Assembly (NCBI GenBank): GCA_009760855.2
Contig: WPIO01000011.1
Span: 5,085,001 to 5,147,000, forward strand
Source: Cristatella mucedo
Lineage: Eukaryota; Bryozoa; Phylactolaemata; Cristatellidae
DNA: 62,000 nt
Direction of reading: 5' to 3'
Numbering within the stretch: the stretch's first letter is position 1; each line of letters starts with the position of its first letter. Below are positions 39,101 through 52,300 of this stretch, piece after piece. The notes beneath the pieces are model-generated. The model did not search any database, was not told where the DNA came from, and saw only the letters and a program-made list of their open reading frames with translations. The position numbers were made by a program, and so were the translations under genes.

Positions 39101-42100
39101 CTGCTGCTTGCAGCTGTTACCACCAAATATTTGGTAATGCTTTATATGCAACATCTGTAAAGTGCCTAGAGAGAGAGATTCAGTTCTACGAGGGTGCTAT
39201 AGAAATGCATTACTATAATTATTAGTATTATTATTATCATGCATTTACTGAGACGATACGCTACCATAATTCTTTACGATCTCTCTCGCCTGGCCAAGAA
39301 TAGAGGCTCCCAGCTCTTGTTTTGTCACTACTGCTGAAGCACATCCCAAAGAGCCTCAATCTTACTGGAAAGGTCAGCTATTAGTGAAGGCCGAACACTA
39401 GGTCTCAGCCGCCTGTCGATGTTGCTCCATAGTAGTTGTATAAGTTCAAACCAGGTGGCTGGCTGAGCCACTGCACCAGCACCAAACAAAGAGTACTTTA
39501 CTCAAGTTTGGTCACACACAAAAAGTGGATTTCAAGGCTCAAATACTCCGTTTGGGAGTCATTACATTTGGTAGCAAGATAACAATCTTATGCAAACTGC
39601 CTAGCATGCGAAGTACTTTTTGACAGGTCGTTCCAACCTTTCCAGTAAAACTGAGGCTCTTCAGAATGTGCTTCAGCAGAAGAAACAACATAGGAGCTGG
39701 CAGCCTCTATTCCTGGCCAGAAGTCAGGGAGAAGTCATTAAGAATCATGGTAGCATGACGTGCACTAACACAACCAACAGCATAGGCGTTTGTGTTCGGA
39801 TCGTCGATAAATACTTTCATATGCTTGGAAGACACTTTAGTCAGCCTGGCATCGTAGAAAACCCTCAAATTTCCAAAATGAGTCTACAGCCATAGCAGTG
39901 GCAGCCATACTGCAAGGATTATTTGCGCCTGAGTGTACGACAGCAACATACTTGTACAGGCATAAAAGCAGATGTGAGATTTAAGACGTTGTTGGCTGAG
40001 TGTTGGGGCTGGTGTTGCTTTCTGTCAACAGAAAGCAGTGCTCAGAATTGCAAGTCCGATTGACGAGCACTGGCCATGGCCGTGCTAACGATGCTGTAAC
40101 GGTTTTAATTTTCCCTTTTTAAATTGAGGTTTCCAGTGCTTGCTCATATAGAAACTGGAGAGAACTGCACTCTGTGCTCATGCTCTTTGCAGCAACGGTG
40201 TATTCGAGGTTTGAGTGCAATTACATATTAACCCTGCCAGACATGCGCCAAAAGCCAAATAAATGAGCTTTCGGCATGCTGATGGAATACGTGTTCAAGA
40301 TGCATCTCCGAAAGTTTAACGCGCAAGAATCAGTCAATGTTATCTTTCACAATTTTATTTGCCAAAAACTTACTGACGTCAGCTACAGCATGACTCCTTG
40401 GTTACAAGTTTTAAATATCTTTCTATTTTTGAATATGGGCTAGCTGGGCCTGTGTACCCAATCAGGCGTAGGAAAATGTGATATAATAAACTGGATCATA
40501 TGGCAAGTTGCCTTTAATTTGTAACAGAACGAATTCTGAAAGTAGCTTTATAAGACACTGTAGGAACCTTTACAGTATCCCATGTGGTCGTGCCAAGAAC
40601 ATGCTAACCAGAAGTTAATTACTGAGCACTCGACATCACGAAGCTGGTGAAAGAGACCAGCCTAAAAACTCAGCCAACACTGTATACTAAATGCCAACTG
40701 GCAATCACATTCTCTGAGTAATCTCTGACTTGTTTTCCAAGTGACTTAAGGAAAAAACAGCCTTATGTTCGTACTTCGTTCCTAGAGGTCCCATTAAGCT
40801 TGATCACGTTGGGCCAGCTTCACAATTGGCTATCCGTTGGATGGATTCATGTAATATGGGGCATTACGCATAAAGATTTGCAAATCGTAAAGGATTTTAC
40901 ACAATTTTAGGTGCATACTACACACGGCAATGAATGTATTCCCATTTTTCCAAAAAGTTGGAAAAGAAATAATACTGCATTAACAGCAAGCCATAATCAC
41001 CTACGGCACACACACATCCAGATAAAATAAAAAAGAAAATCCTAGCTGATTTAACAGCCTCTCTGGTATAACAACAGAAGAGCCTTCACGGCTATCACCA
41101 CCGCTTGCAGCGGCGATAAAGGATCGCTCACCGCAGGAATCGAACCCACGACCTTGGGACCGAGGTCGTGAAAAGCAACCGCCTTACCTAGTGCGCCATC
41201 ACTTCTCGTAAAGCATGGAGTCACATAAGCAAATCGAACAATTTCAAAAAGATGGCACGAGCACAAGCATGCACACAGGGCAATCGCAAAATTAAGGTTA
41301 CATTGCTCTCACCAAGACACCGGGCCAGGCAGCCGAGAGTGAGTCAACCCAGTTGTTTACCATGTTCCCATCGAGCATGTTCACGTTAACAAATATCGGC
41401 GGCCCGCCACTGCCTTCGTTGCATTGAGGCCTCCTTCAAGCAAACGACAAGTGGCACCACTTACAGACACCCATCGAACTGGGCTACGTCAAGCAATGCT
41501 GCAAAGGCTATTTCCTAAGCGCTACTTCCGTGCTGGCCTCACGTTCTCTCACACGAACAGACTGCAGCACGTACGTAGGTACATACAGTTTGCAGCAACG
41601 CAACGATGACACGAAGGACCTGAGATGCAGTATGCCTGCAGTGAGACTGAGAGACAGTGTGCCTACAGCTGGCATGGACTCTGGCATGCCAAGGCTGCAT
41701 CTCGCACAACAAAGTGAGAGTGAAAAGCTTAGCAGAGTCAGGAGGGCAGTAGAGAAGACGAGTAGCATGGAAGTAGCAGCTCAGGAAGGGTGCACCGCAG
41801 TCTGCAGCAGAAGTGTAAGTGTTATCGAGTACGAATTGTGAAACCGAGCTCCACGGTCTAGGTCATGCAGACCAACAGCTTCTGTTGCCAACAGTATTTA
41901 AGCAAAGGAATAGAACAACTAATTCATCGTCCACGGAGGGCACGACACATGAGGAGGCTGAAACTGGTGCAGCAGCTCAGCTACGTACGAACGAGCCAGT
42001 CTACTGAGGGCCCCGTGTGTCTTATCTTCGGCTATTCTTTTAGTAAGTACCAGCTAATGCTTGAGAAGGATCTTTTTGAGATCTTTTTTCAAACGAGCAG

Positions 42101-43277
42101 TAGCAGCTTCTCACCCGAGTCTCGAGGCCACTAACACCCATGCTCGTAGAGAGGGAATTTTACTCTGCATCCATAGATCGACCGGAAGCCATCGGGGCCC
42201 TTTTCAGCCAAGAAGACACATGGCTGAACGTCAAAGATTTGTTGATTAACCTTGCATTTCCAGCTGCAAAGGATTATTCATTCAGCTGCAAAGGCTTAAA
42301 TGACTTTTTCGGTAACCCATCCAAAACTAAATTGCAGTATTCAAGCCAAGACAGAACCAGGAAGCTAGCAATATTTTTTGCAAGCCACCACACAAGACAG
42401 TCCCTAATATTTGACACGGATCAAACGTTATGCTACAGCTACTTTGGCACTGTCGGCTTCCATATTCACTAGATATTGACAATGCATTTCACGGCTATAT
42501 TTAACAATGTCTATGTCCTGGTCTTTTCATCAAAGACGACGTCTTCAGGCGCCCAAGCCGAACGAGCTGGTTAGTCGCGAGCAGGTGACTATTGCAAAGA
42601 GCAGGGCAGAAATTTGGACTCGTCTGCTGACTGCTTGTGAGCATCTGCCAATTCCGAACGATGACTAGCTTCGATGCTACTTCAAAGAATTTGTTCGCAA
42701 GGCTAGCGGAAACTCTGTGCCGATGTAACTTTCTGCCATAGCAGCATGCAGGATGCACCGGATTTAATTTAAAACCAACGTTGGAAGCACGGTGTATGGT
42801 CACGTGCAAGCACAGCAGGTGGCAGCTATGCTCTAACACAGATAGAAGATATTAACTACATTTTCGGCAGCAAACGCTCTGGTTTTATTATTACAACCGG
42901 CACTATGTTCAATGAGCCATAGTCCACTAGCGGCCATCAACCGCAGGATAAAAAGTGATCATCTAAGGAACACAACGAGTACCAGCGCCGTGTTTTCGAG
43001 ACACAGCTGAAACTAAAACATACGATGGCAGTACGGAAAAGAGCATGCTTACCCTCTGCGGGTATGGAACTTGAGGCTCGACATGGACTCGACAAACATA
43101 TTGTGCAGGTCCACATCGCCAAAGAGAATATAGCCCTTCAAATAGATGTTCAAGCATGTCATATTGCTAACTGCTAGGTGGTCATACCAAAAGCAAGAGA
43201 TCAAGCACGAAATAAGGATGCAAGCAAGTATCAGGCTATATGCAGACCGAAGCAAAGCATAACACAAGCAAGCACGA

Positions 43278-43311
<34 letters not shown>

Positions 43312-46300
43312 GCCAACCGCCCACGGCAACAGCAATCCTGCTATTGCCGCTGCTCACGTGTATCTTCTGTGCAGAAGAAGAGTACCACCTATGCTAACAG
43401 GCAACGAAGTACAAAGCCTAAGAGACTTTCGGTACGCATTAGGTATACAGCAGACTTCATCTAACTCAACAACGAAAAAGTGGAAAGCGTAGCAGAGTTA
43501 GGAGAGCGGTTGAGGTAGAGAGCAGCATGGAAGTAGCAGCTCAGGACCGCTGGAAAGAATGTGCCACAGTCGGCAGCAGGAGAGTAGTTGTCGTTGCGTA
43601 CGAATTGTGGAAGTAAGTTCCACAGTCTAGGACCTGCAGAGCTAAAGCTTCTGACACCAGTGGTCTTTAAGCTGAGAAATAGAACGGCTAATTTATTATC
43701 CATACAGGACCTGAGGACACGAGGAGGCTGAAACTGGTGCAGCACTTCAGCTAGGCATAGAGGAGCCAAGCTGTGGCAGGCCTTGTGGGTCAGCGGGTCA
43801 ACTTTGCTCTGTATCCGTTCATCAACCGGCAGCCACGCTAGCTATTTTAGCAAAGGAATCACATGGTCAAATCTCGGGGATTTGCAAACTAGCCTTGCAG
43901 CCACATTTCTAACCATCTGTAGTGGCCTAGTTGCTCTTTTCGTTAGCCCAGCCAAAAGGGAATTACAAATGCGTGCTGCAAATGCATACTGACTGAGTCC
44001 ATCTTGTGCACATTCATCAACCACACGAAACCAGCCAGCAGTGCAGCGACTGAAGAGGCAAAGGCAAGCAGAGGGAGAGCATGACAGCGATGCGTACACA
44101 TACTTTCAGCATGTACTCAAACATCGAGTCAAGTCCTGCACCAACGCCACTTTGAAGACCGAGCCAGCGCCCCGACTGTATGCTGATGACGTTTCCTGGC
44201 AAGGCAAGATGGGCAGGCGAGTGACTAAGACAATCAGACAGAGCAACAAACAGCGCAGCATCGACAATCGTCACGTCTGAAAAAATGTGGCCAAGCTCGT
44301 CATGCCCACGGTGCTTCTACGGCTTGCAACGATCACGCACAGGTCGGACAGATGAGGTGGCTGGTTGCATTACAGGAGTCAGTGGTCGACAAGTTCCTTC
44401 CCTCAGTGATGGTCTCACGCCATGAAGGAGAACTTCGTAATCTGTCTCCTTCTCCAGCAGCTCCATCTAGGCCAATGCCTAGAGCACACAGGCTGGCACT
44501 AATCCACTGGCGGCAGCCAAAGATTTCCCTATTGAAGTTCTTCATTGAAGCTCTTCATCGGGGCACGAAGCTGCAGGTGTAGTGCACAAGTGTTTTAATA
44601 CATATCTAACAACTAATAACATCCAGAAAAGCATCAACCTCTTTGAGCTTGGTAATACTAATGATAAATGCATGCGCATAGTGCCCTCAGAGAACTTGAT
44701 CTCTTTCTAGACACTTGACATGTGCTGCAAAGGAAGCACGGTCGAATGGTAAGTTCGTCTAGGTTTTTCGGGATCTCTTGCACAAGCTGGGCATTGATAC
44801 TGGCTGCTTCTGACTAGATCATAAATAAATATATAAAATAATTAATTTATATAGCGCCCCAAGAGAACTTAATCTTTATTCAGGCGCTTCACATACGCCT
44901 CGGGGCTCGAGCCAACGACCACAGTCAGACCGTGGCCGGGGCGAGCACCTTAACCGCTAGACCAAACCAGATCACTGAGCACTGCTACAGCAAAGCACAT
45001 TCAGCCGATAGCATGCAGTGGGAGGACGGTTATGCTGCAAATCGGTTGCTTTTCTAGATTTCTGCTTTCTAGAGGTTTTCTAGCATCCGGAGGGCCAGAC
45101 ACGTACATCTATTATCTTGGCAGCACAATAAGAAATTTGACTTTCTTTTATCTGCTTTGCAGTATGCTCTGCACCATCGTCCAGCAGCCTGTACATAAGA
45201 TTCGTCCAACAGCTGCCAGGTTCATGGCATCTCTACTGCTGCAGCAAGAAGAGCCACTCTACTCCACAGCACTATGGATCGGCGGAAACGCTCCCAAGCC
45301 TTGACCCAGCAACCGTGCTTTACTCATTCGTTACAACCATGCTCATATTTGCCCCAGTCGCCGACCACAGTCGAAATAATGGCTGCAGCCCATGGCCGAT
45401 TGCCCTTGAAAACATGCCCTTGCATTCAGGTTGAAAATGAGGATTCGGTTCAAACAGGAAAGTGGATGTTTACAGCCAAGGCTCTATGCCGTGTGTTAGA
45501 AGCACTAGAATAGTGTCTCAATAGACAATTGATAGACAGGAGCCACGAAAAACAGAGGCTGTAATATCCATTCTTGCTCAAGGCTAAATGTTTCTGCTCA
45601 GCTCCAATGCAAGTGGCTGGTCTACATTTGAGAACTCGTGGGCTTATGCAATATCTATGCACACGTTGTCTGCAGTTCACCATTAGTATTTACACTATCA
45701 AATCTTAAAATCTGTGGTCTTAGTTGCTTAATAATGCAGTCGGATCTTAAACCAATGAAGGATCTTTAGTACCCACTTTGGTTAAAACCTTATACATAAA
45801 AGCGGTTTTCTGAGAGTCCCAAGTAATACAGTTTCCCGCAAGGTCAGTGCTGTTCTGAGAACTAGACGGCCTTTACAGAGTGAAAGTATATTATTTACTC
45901 TGATGTTTTTACCATAATCTGTCCTGACAGCAAGTCAAAGCAAATAAAAGACGAAGTAGACGATTCTATTGATATATGCCTACTTCAAAGTAGCTCTTCA
46001 GTACAAGCTTCTAAGCCCAACGGCATTTTCAGCATTTTCTCTCGAACACATACGACACAATACACATTCACGATTCAGCATCTCCAATCTCAATTTAAAA
46101 ATAAATAAATATTAGCTGATTTAACAGCCTCATTTTTATATAGGCATAAGAGCTTTGACGGCCATCACCACTGCTGGCTGTTGGCAATTAAGGATCGCCC
46201 ACTGCAGGATTCGAACCCAAAACCTCGGTCGTGAAGAGCAAGCACCTCACTTTTTTCTCACCCCATCCTCCAGTTTGAAACTTGGGAGAGCATCAATATT

Positions 46301-49300
46301 TACCTACCTGCAAGCATCATCTAAAGTGCTTCCACAGTAACTAACAGAACAGTTGCAAGCTGAAATAGCAGAATAAACGTTGCTGCCTACGTACCAAAAA
46401 GCCCTGTGACATTAGATCGATACTGCCATAATGCAGACAAAGCTCTTTTGGCCGTGGCATAGTAGACAGGATCGTGAAGCAGAGCACTGAGCAAGCCGAA
46501 TTCCAGAATGAGACTGCCAGCACCGGCAGTGCACGTCTCGTTGATGCAATGGCGGCAATGCCTGTCGACACCGTGTACCAGATTGACCTGCAACGTTACG
46601 GGCAACACGTGGAGTCTATGAAAAATCACCGTAGTTATTGTTCCTGACCCGGGTCTCATTTCAGTAGAATGAAAAAGCAAGCAATCAAGCAATGAACAGA
46701 CACCCCCAGAATGCTGTTGAACCTCAAACTAAGTTACTGGTGACTTTGTTTGTACTTAAAATAGTACTATCTGTGCTTCTCTTACAAAGCTAGTCGTAAA
46801 ACTTACCAACATGTGTAAATGCGGGCATTGGAGTGCACATATGGACAAGGTCTACCATAGAACACGGGCTATAGAGCAATTGTGCACGGTATCTCCCACA
46901 ATACCAGCAGCATTCAGTTTCCTAAAGGTACACGGTAATAGATAATGGTGGGTCAATCAGTTGCTTCGGGCCCTAGAACTTAAAACTAGCACCCCAACCA
47001 TTTGCCAGCATCGGCAATGGGAACCAGAGTACCTCAAAGGAGCAAGTCGGTGTACAGGTCAGCTGAAGGTTGGCAGCCGACATTCAGCAAGCAAACACAG
47101 CAAGTATGCTGGTACAATGATTTGAGGACACACGGCAAACCAAGATGCAAAGCCATGCATTGACATGCAACACGAAATGCAGCCGCATGAGTTCGGATCT
47201 GCATTCAGCCTAAGAATTTTTTTTGTTGCCCTGTAAGTACCACGGAATACCTGCTGTGTGCTCTTGGAGTTGCCTAGGTGCATGACAGCCGTCAGACGTA
47301 GTAATGGTATTAAGGATAAATACCGACATAATAATGAGAAGATCGGCTTAACAATCAAGTCATTTTTGTGGATCGTTGTCAAAAGACAAACAGGTTAGAA
47401 ATGGGATTTGAAGTTTTGACGATTACTATATAAAAAGCATAACTGGCTCAGTTATAGAATTTAACAAGGCACAAAGCTACACTGGAAATAAAGCTATTAA
47501 TAAAAGTCGCACAAGCATGTACCTTAGCCAGCTGCAAGCATGTAACTTTATGTTCTAAGGTTAAACAAGTTGAGACATAAGTCATATATGATGCAGAGAT
47601 ATGTGAATTGTTCATTAGTATATATGTTGCTTTCAGTTAATAGCCGGGTTAGACAGGATTTGCCTTATCTTTTTTAGGGCTTTTTTGTGGAACCATCAAA
47701 GCTTCAGAACCCCAGTTTTAACATGTTATTCTTTTTCAAGAGCACCCTAAACAAATAGTTGGACCTGTCTTCTCAGTATTTTCTTCCTATCTATCCTTGA
47801 TCGGCTTTTTAACAAAACTCACTCTCAAACTAGCCAGCTAAGCCTGCAGTCTTACCATTTTAACTATCCTGTCGTAGCACTGGTTTTCCAACAAATATAC
47901 GATTCACGTGCAGTATGTCTGCAGAGCAGCATGTGGGGCACATGTAACACTTAGATCAGCTCATTGCTACCACTTCCCGATTTGCACGGCACTGCTGTAA
48001 AATACAAGGCTCTGACTTTTCTCTACGAAATCCACTGTGACTGCGTGGTCTACCGTGGAACCAATGCTGAAAATAGTTTCGCCTCGAGTGGAGAAATATT
48101 TCGCTGCCTTTGGGTTGCCGGTCGAGTGTCTTGCTGATCGACCAATCGTTCCTTCGAGGCTCAGAGCCGGGCTTTAAAGCCCGACTTTAAATTTGCACCA
48201 ACGTGCACGATCCCAATCCTGGCACGCATGGCAGCATTTTAAGATGATGCTAAAGCTGCTGAATGAGCAGGGCTAAAAGCAACCAAAAGATTGGACACAG
48301 GCTTTGCATTTACGACTTGACCCTGCATAGCAATCTGAAGAAATATTTTGAGAATAGGTTCGGTTGATTGGGCAACCGAATGTGTTCGGCTTTGTAAGAC
48401 TAATGCAAGGAGTAGGGTCAAGGCTGATCAAGACACTGGGACTCCCGAAGAGGGCTGAGCGACCCTTGGAGAAGTTGCTTGGGACATTTGAAGGGAGCCG
48501 TAGGTAAGGAAATTAGTTACAGATAGGTAAGTAGAAGGCAGGATAACAGTGACATTCTCACACGGTAGGGAAAATGCAAGCCTCTGCTAGCCAGCCGTGA
48601 TAGAGTGGACAGATTGCTGCGGGCTTACGAAAACACTGACTTGATATGGGAAGAGTACCGATTTATGGACTGAGCTAAACCAGCTTGGCCAAGGTAAGCA
48701 AAGAATAAGTGTTAAGCATCGGAAAGATGAGGCATATCATGCTGAGAGCTTGCAACCTACCGAGAAATTCGGTGGCGAATCTGTCAGTTTGGACTGCTTT
48801 TCTGAAAAGGGATTCGAGCACACTATCATTTTGAGTTACAGTGGACTGCCAAGAGTGCCTAAGAGTGGTCGTCCGAGAAATCAGATTATGTAAGAGCAGC
48901 ACACTACTTGGGAGAGTCACGGTATATTTTGTAGAAAGACAGCTAATCTGATCATACTGCCAGGTTAGTTAAGCGATTCTTTGCCAAGCCCAATCTGGTA
49001 TTAAATAAATCAGCAGACGGTCAAACCCTGGATCTAAACCCAAAAGAACAATTAGTATATATAAATTAGGTGTGGCCACCTCAGATGCTGACCCTTTCAT
49101 AATAAGTCAGCACACTCTGGTAAAGCATGCCTGAGTAAACAGTGGGGAAGCTGTATGCCTCTGCACCAGCTTGGTAAAAGGAGTAATTAGAGTCGAGGCA
49201 GAAGCTGTCTTTTTTAATTACTTCAAACCAACGATCAGCATCTGTGTTTGTTCGTTTGCTATGAAGCTTTAATGCATGCTACTCACTTCGTCGTTCTATT

Positions 49301-52300
49301 TGTTTCGTGAGATTAAGTCTGCTAGCTACTTTATGCGCACCGAAAGCGGCTTAGGCTCTGACTGCTCTATAGGAAACTCCAGAGAAACAGCCACTTAGTT
49401 CTTGTGGCTTTATGGAGTTACAGACGAAGATGCATTACACTGCATTGCATTACACACACCAGGGAGAGTAGCCACTTTGGTAATGGCTGTCTTACAGCAA
49501 GAACCTTTAGTCACCAGCTGTACATTGTAATTGCTAGTACCCTGGCGATTAAACATGCATGTCTAGTTAAAACCAGTATAACATTAAACGAAAATTTGTA
49601 AGTTAGTACATGATTTTACCCTACATACTATATGGCCAAGCAATCAGCGAGGTGAGGTGCGTTAATGGATGGCACGGCCATGAAACAACAGTGAAAACAG
49701 TACTCAGTATTTCATGGCAAAAGAAGACGATAAGCAGACGAATACATAGCACACCACCAACCAGCAGCAATAGAACCACCCGAAGGATTTACAGCAAGCA
49801 ACATTTGATGGCAATACAGGATAGGTCGTTACCCTTGGATATGGAATGCCAGTTGCCGTACCAGAAAAGGCAGGCAGCAGACGAGAGGCCAGATCATTTG
49901 CAAGGTGAAGAAGCTCGTCGGCATAGCCGTCGGGAGCAAGATCACCAAACGGCTTATCGTCGTCAATGATGAGCATATGTGCTGACAACAGCCCACCGAC
50001 GACCCTACATAATCACCATGAGTGTGTGCACATAAGTGTAGGCGATCACAGTTGACAGAAACTATCGAGCAGGCTTGGCTTTCATACAGACCTTATTGTG
50101 GCCTCAAACACCTGCACTTCGTTGGCTTTGTCAAAAGTCACATGCTGAAGGACTAGTTGTACGGCCTTTTTGAATTCAGATGTGTTACCCATAACCTAGA
50201 ATATGGGGAGCACTGCTTGTTCACGTGCAGATGACAAAGAATGTTGGGAAGCAAAGGCACCAGGAAGCAGTCACTCAATTCAATAGCATGCAAGTAATGA
50301 ACCATGCTGCCAGTGCCCACCGATCCATCAGCACATTTAGAAACATGGGGAGCACATCAGCTATATCCATAACCAGGAGTATAGTACATACATGGTATTT
50401 CGTATCGCCACATTGGGCCGGCGGCTACTGCTCAAAAGAAAGCGATTATCCAAACACCACAGTTGACACAACTTTCCGAAAATGTTGACTGGCACCTTTA
50501 AGCTATCAGCAAGCTTTAGAACCAGGGGGAGCTCTTATATGCAAAATATCGAATATGCTTGAGTATGACAACACGACCCCCAGAAATTAACAAAAATGCA
50601 TGCCGAATTGCAGGGGTAAACTAAGCTGCCAAAGGTGTATTAAAATTAGTATGACTGCGAGTTGAGGGTAATGTTCATGAAAGGGCCACGTTGCTTGATC
50701 AAACTACAGCTTGATGTGCGTAACAAAACATACATGCCAGTAAGTACACAGACAGGCATGCCAGTAGGTACACAGGTAGACGCATAACCAATTCTTGATA
50801 CAGTGACCACGTGGTCTACACACTTCTACGAATTTAGGGAAAGCATGATCATTAATGCTCCTCAAGCCACTTTAACCAAATCCATAATCACCAACAAGAC
50901 TATAGGTAAACCCAGGGCATACTCAGAAGTTACTGCAAATCAATAAGCCGACTGGTGAGAATTGGTTAGCCAAATGTGACTACCGATGAAAGCATTATGG
51001 CAAATCTAAAGCACGTTATGAAAATGTGTTAAAACACAAACAAAAAACTAAATATACTTGATAATGGCAAGGCTATTTTACTAAAGTACATGTCTGCCAA
51101 AATAAGGAGTGAATAAATCCTTTAGTCACAAGCAGCAGGTCAAGCACCGCCCGCACAGTGCAGTGTGCGGTGGAAATCAAATTAAAGCCTCTGCACTCAA
51201 TCGAGTCAGACACAAAGGGCGGACAAGTGATTTGATCAAGTTTTTTATTGTATTGGTAATTTTGTAAAGGTTCCACGGTTTAAAATCAGATGGGCATCAT
51301 ACAAAATAGAATATGAGAGAGGAATAAACAGAGTAAACCAGCAAAAACTTTTTAGCACAACCTTTGAATGGCAGAGTAGCATTTTGGCTTATCGAGAAAC
51401 AAAAAAATAAAGCACTGGTCGAATGTTGGGAGCCGTCACTCACAGAAACCTATAAACGCAACACGGCGTGAACCCAGTAAACAAGGCTATGGTTTGAGAT
51501 ACTAGCACTTCGCTTGCCCATTACTCTCTGATACTTTGAATACCCTACGAATACGAATACGTTCCTGAGAATATGCTCCTTGAATACTGGCTGGAGAATT
51601 AGGAATTAGAGAATTATCGGTGAATTAGGCTCCCACTTGAGAGGAATGGTTTTGGAAGCGAAGCGCTAAGTCTCGGCTTCCAAGCACTGGCAGTGCTTTC
51701 GAAATACGGGTACAGATGGCTTTTAGCTGGAAACTAATGTGCACGGTCGATTTAATCGACATAAGAAAGTGAAAAAAACGCGAGACTGCAGCATGCAATG
51801 TGTCTACAATCACAGTAGAAAACGAGGAATGTTGACTGCGAGTTTCTAAGACGCACTGACTTGGCTAGCAATGCGAATAGTAATGCTATTCGATGAATTA
51901 GGCAGCATAAATTGGAGTGTGTGAATAGAAGTACTAACCGCTAGGGTGTCCAGTGAATCCACCAAAGTGAGGCTGTAATCCCCAAGGGCATCATTTATGT
52001 TGATATTATCCCTAAAACGACATAATTATGAGCAAGGTGAGCAATAAGAACGCTGACTGCTGACGCATGCAAGCGCGCGAGAGCACAAGAACAAACAAAC
52101 GGGTAAATACACAGGTGCCTGCATATCTCGCGAGCAAGGCAGGATACAAGAGGCGAGGTCCATACTAAAGCTCTTGCAGACAGACTCTCTAATTAGAATG
52201 AGTGGCTTAACTCCGCCGACTGGAGAGAACGCGGAAATGCACGTTCGCGGCTTGACTAAGCACGCGCTCAATTCGGCATACGAAGAGCAGCAGACACGCC

